From assembly GCF_014203855.1 (NCBI RefSeq), contig NZ_JACHJV010000001.1:62001-126000 (forward strand): a DNA stretch of 64,000 bases, read 5' to 3'. Source of the stretch: Kitasatospora kifunensis. GTDB lineage: Bacteria; Actinomycetota; Actinomycetes; Streptomycetales; Streptomycetaceae. The notes under the pieces were generated by a model. That model did no database searches, was not told where the DNA came from, and saw only the letters and a list, made by a program, of their open reading frames with translations. The translations under genes were made by a program, and so were the position numbers. Below, piece by piece: positions 1 to 6,770 of the stretch (position 1 is the first letter of the stretch; the number at the start of each line of letters is the position of its first letter).

Positions 1-430
1 CGAGACCGATGTCGGCGCTTCCGGTGAGCACGTTCTCGATCACCGCCGCCTGGCTCAGGACGCGTACCTCCAGGTCCAGCGGGTGGGTGGTGGTGCGCAG
101 TTGGGCAAGGGCCTGCGCGACGGCGGGGCCCAGGGCTGCGGGCGTGTGGGCGAGGGTCAGCCGGGTGGGGTTGGCGTGGTGCAGGCGTGTGATGTCGGCG
201 CGGGCGGCGTCCAGGAGCAGCAGCAGGGCGGGGGCGTGCTCCATCAGTCGTGCTCCGGCCGCAGTGGGAGCCACCGGCCGGCGCTCGATCAGTCGGGTGC
301 CCAGGTCGGCCTCGAGCGCGGCGATGTGCTGGGAGACGGCGGACTGGGTGTAGCCGAGCTCCGAGGCGGCGGTGGAGAAGGAGCGGTGGTCGAGGACTGC
401 GACGAAGGTGCGCAGCAGATGCGGGTTCAT
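1..430 (-). CDS. LysR-family transcriptional regulator, partial (C-terminus beyond the window)
   Basis: Only the first 143 codons are present, and the reading frame stays open to the left edge. The N-terminus has the classic LysR winged helix-turn-helix (residues about 3-60, with SELGYTQSAVSQHIAALE), followed by the start of the LysR effector-binding domain (LTLAHTPAALG at about 90-100). The start used is the ATG at 430. In-frame ATGs at 436 and 442 would add two or four residues. The gene is divergent from the amidotransferase-like gene at 507, and a perfect inverted repeat lies between them (451-471). LysR proteins usually regulate the divergent neighbour, so that gene is the likely target (inference). 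The inducer cannot be told from this fragment. Confidence 0.9.
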   Translation of the reverse strand, partial: MNPHLLRTFVAVLDHRSFSTAASELGYTQSAVSQHIAALEADLGTRLIERRPVAPTAAGARLMEHAPALLLLLDAARADITRLHHANPTRLTLAHTPAALGPAVAQALAQLRTTTHPLDLEVRVLSQAAVIENVLTGSADIGL

Positions 431-450
431 GTGCATCAGCATCGCTTATG

Positions 451-471
451 AACGATGCAGGAAACATCGTT
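451..471. promoter_or_regulatory. Inverted repeat, candidate LysR operator
   Basis: AACGATG (451-457) and CATCGTT (465-471) form a perfect 7-bp inverted repeat with a 7-bp spacer. It lies in the short region between the divergent LysR gene and the gene starting at 507. LysR proteins typically bind interrupted dyads of this size in divergent promoters. That it is an operator is inference from position and symmetry. Confidence 0.6.
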
Positions 472-506
472 GGACCTGATGTGCGCTGGTCGGCAGGATG
501 ACTGCC

Positions 507-1217
507 ATGAACCACACCGCACGTATCGCCCTGGTCGGGGACCGCTCCGACGCCGTCCGCTCCCACGCCCGCATCCCCGGCCTGCTGGATGCGCTGCGCG
601 TCCGTGACGGGCTGGACCTGGACGCCTACTGGATCCCCACCGAGGAGGCCGGCCAGGACCTCACCGGCTTCGATGCGATCTGGGTGCTGCCCGGCAGCCC
701 CTACCGCAGCGAGGACGGGGTACTGGCCGCGATCCGCACGGCACGCGAGAGCGGCGTCCCGTTCCTGGGGACCTGTGGCGGCTTCCAGCACGCGCTGCTG
801 GAGTTCGCCCGCAACGTCTGCGGCCTGGAGCGCGCCGGCCACGTCGAGAACGACCCGGCGACCGCCGACGAGGACGCCGTGATCGTCCCGCTGGCCTGCT
901 CACTGGTCGGCCACGAGGGCACCATCAAGGTCTCCCCCGGCTCCCGGGCCGCCCGGCTGCTCGGCGCGGACCGCACCCAGGCGCGCTACCACTGCAACTA
1001 CGGACCCAACCCGCAGCACCTGGACGTGCTGCGCGAACACGGCCTGGTCTTCACAGGAACCGATGAGTCCGGCGAGGTCCGGATCGCCGAACTGCCCACC
1101 CACCCGTTCTTCCTGGCCACCCTCTTCCAGCCCGAACTGGACGGCGACGGTACCCGGGTCCACCCGCTGATCACCGCTCTGGCCACGGCCGCCGCGGACC
1201 ACGCCGGCACCCGGTGA
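507..1217 (+). CDS. Class I glutamine amidotransferase-like protein related to the CTP synthase C-terminal region
   Basis: A protein of 236 residues with a class I glutamine amidotransferase fold. The nucleophile-elbow motif FLGTCGGFQHALLEF (Cys at about 91) resembles the C-terminal glutaminase half of CTP synthase, but no synthetase half is present. The HPE motif that carries the catalytic histidine in true amidotransferases reads FQPEL near the C-terminus, as in the stand-alone 'CTP synthase C-terminal region-related' proteins, so glutaminase activity is uncertain. The ATG at 507 is preferred because GGCAGG lies 9 nt upstream. An in-frame ATG at 498 has no ribosome-binding site. The next ORF overlaps its stop by 4 nt (GTGA). 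The substrate is unknown. Confidence 0.85.
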   Translation: MNHTARIALVGDRSDAVRSHARIPGLLDALRVRDGLDLDAYWIPTEEAGQDLTGFDAIWVLPGSPYRSEDGVLAAIRTARESGVPFLGTCGGFQHALLEFARNVCGLERAGHVENDPATADEDAVIVPLACSLVGHEGTIKVSPGSRAARLLGADRTQARYHCNYGPNPQHLDVLREHGLVFTGTDESGEVRIAELPTHPFFLATLFQPELDGDGTRVHPLITALATAAADHAGTR

Positions 1218-1504
1218 GCGCTCGCACCCTCCAGGACCGGGCCGGCGCCCTGGTCCGCGCCTGGCTGCGCGCGTGCACCGTGCCCGACGCCCACGCCGGA
1301 AGCCCGCTCGCCACCCTCCCGGAAGCCGCACTGAGCGCCGCACGCGTCAACTCCGCGGAGCTTCAGTACTCCTTCGCTGCCGTCGCCTCCTGCGCGCTCC
1401 AGCCGGGTGCTGAAGGCCGATCAGCGGGCAGCCGATCAGCGGGCGGCCGCTCCCCCGGTCGGTCGGCCGATCAGGGGATCCGGGGCATGCAGCGGGCGTC
1501 CTAG
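1214..1504 (+). CDS. Hypothetical protein, possibly translationally coupled
   Basis: An ORF of 96 residues begins with a GTG that overlaps the stop of the upstream gene (GTGA), an arrangement typical of translational coupling. The first 65 residues have ordinary composition. The C-terminal third is a run of Ser, Gly and Arg encoded by near-repeats of GATCAGCGGG and looks poorly constrained. No domain is recognised. It may be a real small protein with a degraded tail, or a chance ORF favoured by high GC content. Confidence 0.35.
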   Translation: MSARTLQDRAGALVRAWLRACTVPDAHAGSPLATLPEAALSAARVNSAELQYSFAAVASCALQPGAEGRSAGSRSAGGRSPGRSADQGIRGMQRAS

Positions 1505-1584
1505 GGTCGGTCGTGGCGGCAGGCGGGCTCACCGCGGCCGCCACGGCGGGACGGATCCCGACCGTCCCGCGGCCATCAGCTCAG

Positions 1585-1632
1585 CTGCACAGCTCCGAAA
1601 CTGCACAGCTCCGAAACTGCACAGCTCCAAGA
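1585..1632 (+). repeat. 16-bp tandem repeat, nearly three copies
   Basis: The unit CTGCACAGCTCCGAAA occurs at 1585-1600 and 1601-1616, and a third copy at 1617-1632 diverges in its last bases. The array ends just before the AGAAGGAGG ribosome-binding site of the SPW-repeat gene, so it lies in that gene's probable 5' untranslated region or promoter. The function is unknown. Confidence 0.85.
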
Positions 1633-1648
1633 GAAGGAGGCGAGTCGT

Positions 1649-2131
1649 ATGGCCGACGTCTCACAGCAATCCGGTGACCTCTCCGCCCACCCCGACGTGT
1701 CCGAGATGCGGGCCCGGTACGCACGCATGCTGGACGGGCCGCAGGCCGTCGCGGTCGACGGACTGGTCGTCCTCGCCGGGCTCTACCTGGCCATCTCGGG
1801 CTGGGTGGTGCACTTCAACACCACCAGTGCCGAGTTGACCGCCTGCAACCTGATCGTCGGCATCGCGATCGCCCTCCTCGGGGTCGGGCTGACCCTGGCG
1901 CCGGCCCGGATGCGCACGCTGACCTGGGCGGCGGTTGTGGCCGGAATCTGGCTGATCGTCTCGCCCTGGGTCGCCACCGCCGGCCACCACGCCTCGGCGG
2001 GCATGATCTGGAACAACGTGATCACCGGAGTCATCAGCTGCCTGCTGGCCCTGATCGCGGCCAGGATGATCCAAGGCGCTGCCGAACACAGTGTCGATGG
2101 CGCGCGGCGCAGGTCCCCGCGGACCCGCTGA
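1649..2131 (+). CDS. SPW-repeat integral membrane protein
   Basis: A protein of 160 residues with a charged N-terminus of about 45 residues, four hydrophobic segments (about 46-150) and a basic C-terminal tail. Two internal repeats contain the family signature, seen as ISGWVVHF (about 49-56) and IVSPWV (about 107-112). SPW proteins are small actinobacterial membrane proteins of unknown function. The start has a very strong ribosome-binding site (AGAAGGAGG) at normal spacing. The gene is convergent with the permease on the minus strand, and a long palindrome separates the two. Family assignment is firm; the cellular role is unknown. Confidence 0.85.
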   Translation: MADVSQQSGDLSAHPDVSEMRARYARMLDGPQAVAVDGLVVLAGLYLAISGWVVHFNTTSAELTACNLIVGIAIALLGVGLTLAPARMRTLTWAAVVAGIWLIVSPWVATAGHHASAGMIWNNVITGVISCLLALIAARMIQGAAEHSVDGARRRSPRTR

Positions 2132-2147
2132 GCCGACCCGTACCAAG

Positions 2148-2181
2148 GGCCCGGCCCGCCTGACGTCAGGCGGGCCGGGCC
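2148..2181. terminator. 34-bp perfect palindrome, bidirectional terminator
   Basis: The 17-bp arms GGCCCGGCCCGCCTGAC and GTCAGGCGGGCCGGGCC abut without a loop between the convergent SPW gene (stop 2131) and permease gene (stop 2213). There is no U-tract, which is normal for actinobacterial terminators. Position and symmetry suggest termination from both sides. Confidence 0.8.
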
Positions 2182-2212
2182 TCGCCGACTCGGCATGACG
2201 GCCGCGCGACGC

Positions 2213-3085
2213 TCACGAGGCCCCCGGGCGCGGTCCCAGCGCCTGCGTCTCGACCCGGGGCAGGACCATGACCCCGGCGACCACCAGCAGCGCGCCGACC
2301 GCCTCGGGGACCAGCCACCAGCCGGTGCGCACGTGCTCGCCGTACACCAGGATGCCCAGCGTGAGGCTGACCACCGCGTCGCCCAGGGTGAGCGCGGGCT
2401 GGGAGGCCAGCAAGGGGCCCGACTCCACCGCGTTGGACAGCAGGAACAGCGAGCAGACGCCCACCGTGGCGAAGCCGTAGGTCTGCCAGCTGGTGAAGAA
2501 CGCGGCGACGCCGTGCTCGGCCGTGTCGGCGGCGGACTTCAGCAGCGCGGCGGTCAGCGCGTAACCGATCGCCGCCGCGGTGCCGAACAGCGCGGCCCTG
2601 GCCTTGCCGCGCCCGTACGGCAGGGCGGCCAGGACGCAGCAGGCCATGGCGCCGCCACCGGCGATCAGGGTCAGGATCCAGACCGCGAGCGGGGCGTGGT
2701 CTCTGCCGCCGGAGGGGGCGGCGGCGACCAGCGCCAGGGCGATGCCGACCGTCACCGCGATGATCCCGAACCAGCCCAGGGGCGGCAGCCGGCGCCGGAA
2801 GGCCGCGCAGGCGATCAGCAGCACGAAGGTCAGCTCCGTGACGAAGATCGGCTGGACCAGGGCCAGCGAGCCCATCGCCAGCGCCAGCGCCTGGAAGACC
2901 GCCGCGCAGATCACCGTGGCCATCCCGCCCAACCAGGCCGGGTGCCGCAGCAGGTCGCGCATCAGGCGCAGACTGAACGCGTCGCTCTGCGGCACGGTCC
3001 GCGCCGCGGTGCGTTGCAGCACCATCGCACAGGCGTTGCTCACGGCCGCGAGCACGGCGAAGAGCACGGTGAGCACGATCGCCAC
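2213..3085 (-). CDS. DMT (EamA-like) family membrane transporter
   Basis: A protein of 290 residues that is mostly hydrophobic helices, starting immediately with VAIVLTVLFAVLAAVSNACA. It resembles the drug/metabolite transporter superfamily in two related halves of about five helices. The second half carries ASQPALTLGDAVVSLTLGIL and a conserved Gly/Glu-rich last hairpin. The start chosen is a GTG at 3085 with GGAGGG upstream. An in-frame GTG at 3115 would add ten residues. The open frame continues upstream into the repeat element at 3.3 kb, but that part is not protein-like. Substrate unknown. It is not obviously part of the NRPS cluster. Confidence 0.8.
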   Translation of the reverse strand: MAIVLTVLFAVLAAVSNACAMVLQRTAARTVPQSDAFSLRLMRDLLRHPAWLGGMATVICAAVFQALALAMGSLALVQPIFVTELTFVLLIACAAFRRRLPPLGWFGIIAVTVGIALALVAAAPSGGRDHAPLAVWILTLIAGGGAMACCVLAALPYGRGKARAALFGTAAAIGYALTAALLKSAADTAEHGVAAFFTSWQTYGFATVGVCSLFLLSNAVESGPLLASQPALTLGDAVVSLTLGILVYGEHVRTGWWLVPEAVGALLVVAGVMVLPRVETQALGPRPGAS

Positions 3086-3269
3086 GGGGTCGTCTTCCCT
3101 CCGGCCGGCTGTCACTCTGTCAGGGGTGCGGTGGCCGACGCCCGCTGGCTCACCCCGTTGTGACGGTGGCGTCCTGCGCTTGGCCGATACCAATGGGGTT
3201 GACGATACCGAACGTGCCCCGCCCCGGGCACGACCACCCTGAACACGCCCCCTACCGGCGGACCCCCTA

Positions 3270-3457
3270 AGACCGACCGGCACATGGTGGGTGGAGGAAG
3301 GAGCGGCGTCCGGGCCGAGTCTGGGCGGTGCCGACGAGGGAGCCACTGCGGAGCATTGGCTCCCTAAGGAGAAGCCGTCCTGGGGGCACCTCCCGGCCGA
3401 AGGCTGGGGGAGAGAGTCCGGGCGCCGCGACGCCGCCCACCATGTGCCGGTCGGTCT
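3270..3457. repeat. Palindromic repeat element, full copy 1 (MITE-like or structured)
   Basis: A 188-bp element bounded by perfect 22-bp terminal inverted repeats (3270-3291 and 3436-3457; the arm contains GACCGACCGGCACATGGTGG). TAA is seen next to both ends (3268-3270 and 3457-3459), like a 3-bp target duplication. Positions 3297-3360 are identical over 64 bp to 38518-38581 in copy 2. A shorter hairpin-like sequence at about 3381-3416 (GGGGGCACCTCCCGG...GGCTGGGGGAG) is absent from copy 2 and appears inserted. No transposase ORF is inside. The right end lies a few bases before the SDR start. Confidence 0.8.
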
Positions 3458-3468
3458 AAGGTGCGGCC

Positions 3469-4248
3469 ATGACCTCGCATGACTACCTCTCCGAACTGTT
3501 CGCGCTGGACGGCCGGGTCGCCGTGGTGACGGGCGGCAGCTCCGGCATCGGCCGAGCCATCGCCGGAGCGCTCGCCCGAGCCGGGGCGAGCGTGGTGATC
3601 GTGGCGCGCCGGGAGCCGGAACTGGCCGCGACGGTCGCGGAACTGACGGCGGACGGCTGCCGGGCGGCCTGGGTGAGCGCCGACCTGAGCACCCGCGAGG
3701 GGGTGCGCGCGGCGGCGGAGCGGGCCGTGGAGCCGTTCGGCGAGCCCGACATCCTCGTCAACAGCGCCGGGATCAACCTGCGGCCGCCGATGGGCGAACT
3801 GGACGACGAGGTCTGGGACACCACCATGACGGTGAACCTGGAGGCGCCCTTCCTGCTGGGTCGGCGGTTCGGGCCCGGCATGGCCGAGCGGGGCTTCGGG
3901 CGGATCATCCACATCAGCTCCCAGCAGGCACACCGGGCGTTCGTCCAGAGCGGCGCCTACGGGGTCTCCAAGGGGGCTCTGGAGGCGCTGGCCCGTTCTC
4001 AGGCCGAGGCGTGGTCGCCCCACGGCGTCACCTGCAACACGCTGGTGCCCGGCTTCGTCATGACCCCGCTCAACACGCGGTTGTCCGCCGACCCCGAGAA
4101 GGTGGCGGCGCTGGCCGCGCGCACCATGATCGGGCGCAACGGCCTGGCCGAGGACTTCGCCGGCGCGGCGGTGTTCCTGGCCGGCCGCGCCAGCGGCTAC
4201 GTCACCGGACAGGCGATCTTCGTCGACGGCGGGTTCTCGGTGCACTGA
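3469..4248 (+). CDS. Short-chain dehydrogenase/reductase (classical SDR)
   Basis: A protein of 259 residues with the full classical SDR set. It has the NAD(P)-binding TGGSSGIG (about 21-28), NSAG (about 104-107), a catalytic Ser in HISSQ (about 148), the YxxxK pair in YGVSK (about 164-168) and the terminal VDGGFSVH. Closest in style to gluconate 5-dehydrogenase or 3-oxoacyl-ACP reductase-like enzymes. An Arg after beta-strand 2 (VARREPE) suggests NADP(H) preference (inference). AAGGTG 5 nt before the ATG supports the start, and this ribosome-binding site abuts the right end of the repeat element. It is the first plus-strand gene before the NRPS cluster. Membership of the cluster is possible but not shown. 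Confidence 0.9.
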   Translation: MTSHDYLSELFALDGRVAVVTGGSSGIGRAIAGALARAGASVVIVARREPELAATVAELTADGCRAAWVSADLSTREGVRAAAERAVEPFGEPDILVNSAGINLRPPMGELDDEVWDTTMTVNLEAPFLLGRRFGPGMAERGFGRIIHISSQQAHRAFVQSGAYGVSKGALEALARSQAEAWSPHGVTCNTLVPGFVMTPLNTRLSADPEKVAALAARTMIGRNGLAEDFAGAAVFLAGRASGYVTGQAIFVDGGFSVH

Positions 4249-4343
4249 CCGCCACCCGAAGGCCGGCCACGGTGGGCGCAACCCGCCGAACCCGGCCGCC
4301 TCACGTGTCATCCACGCGGGAACTGTAAGAATGTCCGATCGCC

Positions 4344-4399
4344 AGGGTCCGTCAGTAGGGGGCCGACACCGCGGCGCCGGCCTCCTACTGACGGACCCT
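4344..4399. repeat. Miniature palindromic repeat related to the 3.3/35.7/38.5-kb family
   Basis: AGGGTCCGTCAGTAGG (4344-4359) pairs perfectly with CCTACTGACGGACCCT (4384-4399). Inside, GGCCG (4361-4365) pairs with CGGCC (4378-4382), giving an almost continuous hairpin. The arm sequence CCTACTGACGGACCCTCT is repeated at 35741-35758. It lies between the SDR gene and the ATP-grasp gene and could act as a terminator or be a deletion derivative of the larger element. Confidence 0.75.
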
Positions 4400-4494
4400 C
4401 TGGTACAGCGCATGGGACCGGGGTCACCATGGTGATCGTCCGGTCTGGCAACCGCCCTCGAAGATGCCCACCCATCGATCCAGAGGAGTCCGCG

Positions 4495-5442
4495 GTGACC
4501 TCATCATCAACCCCCGACACCAGCAAGGCGCCGCAGCGGCGCTACACGGCGGATCTCTGGCTCCTCGTCGGCTCCGGACTGGACGGGCGGTGGGTCACCG
4601 GTGAACTCGTGGACGCCTTCACCCGGGCCTTCGGGCAGCGCTGCGCCGTCGTTCGGACCAGCGACCTGCTACTCGGGGTGCGGGACGGCAGGCTGACCCT
4701 GCGGGACCTGGACGGACGCCCAGTGGCCACCCCACGGGTCGTCTACGCCCGCCTGATCAGCACCTCGCTGAGCACCGACCGGGAGATCACCCTGCTGCGG
4801 CAGCTGGCGGCGATGGGCACGGTGCTGGTCAATCCGATCGACGGCGTGTTGGGCTGCGCGAACAAGTTCTGGCAGCTCCAGCAGCTGGTGGCCGCCGGGC
4901 TTCCGGTCCCCGACACGCACACCTACGTCGACGCCCCGCTGGGCGAGGTGCTGCGCGCGGGAGTGCCGGAGCCGTGCATCGTGAAGTCGGTGCGCGGCTC
5001 CCACGGCGATCAGGTGTTCCTCGCGCCCAGCGGCGCGCTGCTCGGCGAGATCCACGGCAGCCTGCGCACCGAGGCGCCCTACCTCTTCCAGCGCTACGTG
5101 GCCCACTCGCACGGTCGCGACCTGCGCGTGGTGGTGGTGGACGGGCGAGCCGTCGCCGCCGAGGTCCGCTGCGCCGTCGACGGGGGCGTCAGGGCCAATC
5201 TGGCGCTGGGCGGTTCGGCGACCCTGTGCCTGGGCCTGCACCCCGCCGGGGAGGCCCTGGCCGTGCGGGCCGCCGCGGCCATGGGGCTCGCGGTCGCCGG
5301 GGTCGACCTGCTCTTCGAGGCGGACGGCGGCTTCACCGTCTGCGAGGTGAACGCCAATGTCGCCTGGCGGGAGCACATGAGCAAGCAGGTCACGCCCGCC
5401 GTCGTCGCGGCCTGCGCGATGCGGCTCGGCGCGGCGGCATAG
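4495..5442 (+). CDS. RimK-like ATP-grasp amino-acid/peptide ligase
   Basis: A protein of 315 residues with ATP-grasp features. These are EPCIVKSVRGSHGDQVFL (ATP-binding lysine and glycine-rich loop, about 160-180), FQRYVAHSHGRDLRVVVV (central domain), and a metal-binding end GVDLLFEADGGFTVCEVNAN (about 272-291). The final EVNxN is typical of RimK-type ligases that add an amino acid to a carboxyl group. The GTG start at 4495 follows GAGGAG at good spacing. The exporter gene starts 1 nt after its stop, so the two are co-transcribed. Next to an NRPS line lacking a thioesterase it may add or link a residue on the peptide (inference). Neither substrate can be told. Confidence 0.85.
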   Translation: MTSSSTPDTSKAPQRRYTADLWLLVGSGLDGRWVTGELVDAFTRAFGQRCAVVRTSDLLLGVRDGRLTLRDLDGRPVATPRVVYARLISTSLSTDREITLLRQLAAMGTVLVNPIDGVLGCANKFWQLQQLVAAGLPVPDTHTYVDAPLGEVLRAGVPEPCIVKSVRGSHGDQVFLAPSGALLGEIHGSLRTEAPYLFQRYVAHSHGRDLRVVVVDGRAVAAEVRCAVDGGVRANLALGGSATLCLGLHPAGEALAVRAAAAMGLAVAGVDLLFEADGGFTVCEVNANVAWREHMSKQVTPAVVAACAMRLGAAA

Positions 5443-5443
5443 C

Positions 5444-6736
5444 GTGCGGCAGCGCGGATTGCTGCACGGCGCCCTGCGGAACCCGAACTTCCGGCGCTAC
5501 GCGATCGGGCAGATGGTGTCGAACACCGGCACCTGGATGCAGCGGGTGGCGCAGGACTGGCTGGTCCTGAAGCTGACCCACGGCGACGGGACGGTCCTCG
5601 GCGTCACCACGGCCCTGCAGTTCCTGCCGCTGCTGCTGTTCGGCGCCTACGGCGGGGTCATCGCGGACCGTTACCCCAGACGCCGGATCCTGCTCACCAC
5701 CCAGACCTGCCTGGGCACGCTGGCGCTGGTCCTGGGGCTGCTCGCGATCACCGGCACCGCGACGCTGGGCAGCGTCTACGCACTGGCGCTGGCCGTCGGC
5801 CTGACGCTGGTGGCCGACCAGCCCACCCAGCAGGTGTTCATCGCCGAGGCCGTCGACGTCGATGACCTGCCCAACGCCCTGGCCCTGAACAACGCGGCCT
5901 TCAACCTCGCCCGGATGACCGGTCCGGCGCTGGCCGGCCCCGTCATCGGCCTGTTGGGCGTCGGCCCCGCCTTTCTCCTCAACGCCCTGTCCTACGCCGT
6001 CGTCCTCGCCAACCTGCTGCGGATGGACACCCGCACGCTGCGCACCCGCCCGGCTGTCGCGCGGGCCAGCGGCGGGCTGCGGGAGGGGGTGCGGTACGTC
6101 CGCGGCCACCCGGACCTCGGCCTGCCACTGCTGCTGGTCGCCTTCGCCGCCGGGTTCGGGATGAACTTCCAGATCACCACCGCGCTGATGGCCACCAAGG
6201 CCTTCCACGTCCAGGCCGACACCTTCGGCCTCGGCCCGACCGCGCTGGCCGCCGGCGCGGTCATCGGCTCCCTGCTCGCGGCCCGCCGGGGACCGCCCGG
6301 CCGGCAGCACCTGGTGGCCTTCGGGGTGGCGTTCGGCACGCTGGAGACCGCCACCGCCCTGATGCCCTCGTACCCCTCCTTCCTGCTCCTGCTGCTGCCG
6401 ACCGGGACGGCGATGCTGCTGCTGATGAGCGCCGCCAAGACCCGGCTCCAGCTGGGCAGCGCCGACGACCTGCGCGGGCGGGTGATAAGCGGCTACGCGC
6501 TCGCCTCGCTCGGCACCACGCCGCTGGTCGCGCCGTTCATCGGCTGGCTCTCCCAGACGACCAGTCCCCGGGCCGGACTCGCCGTCGGCGGGTTGGTGTC
6601 GGTGGCCGCCGCACTGGCCGTGGGCGCCCACTACCGGCGCCTGGAGCGCGCTTCGGCCGGTGTGTGCCTGCCCGACACCTGGCCCACCGGCCCCTGGCCG
6701 CGGGCCACCCGGGCGGGAGGCACCGGAGCGACGTGA
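5444..6736 (+). CDS. MFS exporter (EntS/MFS_3-like)
   Basis: A protein of 430 residues with the hydrophobic pattern of a 12-helix major facilitator. The start LRNPNFRRYAIGQMVSNTGTWMQ and the loop ADRYPRRRILLTTQ are typical of the enterobactin-exporter (MFS_3) branch. The GTG start lies 1 nt after the ATP-grasp stop, so translation is likely coupled. Convergent with the kamA-like gene, with 34 bp between stops. A role in exporting the NRPS product or an intermediate is inferred from linkage. A second exporter of the same branch closes the NRPS operon at 31.5 kb. Confidence 0.85.
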   Translation: MRQRGLLHGALRNPNFRRYAIGQMVSNTGTWMQRVAQDWLVLKLTHGDGTVLGVTTALQFLPLLLFGAYGGVIADRYPRRRILLTTQTCLGTLALVLGLLAITGTATLGSVYALALAVGLTLVADQPTQQVFIAEAVDVDDLPNALALNNAAFNLARMTGPALAGPVIGLLGVGPAFLLNALSYAVVLANLLRMDTRTLRTRPAVARASGGLREGVRYVRGHPDLGLPLLLVAFAAGFGMNFQITTALMATKAFHVQADTFGLGPTALAAGAVIGSLLAARRGPPGRQHLVAFGVAFGTLETATALMPSYPSFLLLLLPTGTAMLLLMSAAKTRLQLGSADDLRGRVISGYALASLGTTPLVAPFIGWLSQTTSPRAGLAVGGLVSVAAALAVGAHYRRLERASAGVCLPDTWPTGPWPRATRAGGTGAT

Positions 6737-6770
6737 CTGCACGAGCCCGTGCCCACCGCACGAGACCCTC

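Noticed and set aside
2580..3242. Plus-strand open frame opposite the DMT permease
   Set aside because: Overlaps a hydrophobic transporter frame on the minus strand and has no ribosome-binding site or domain.
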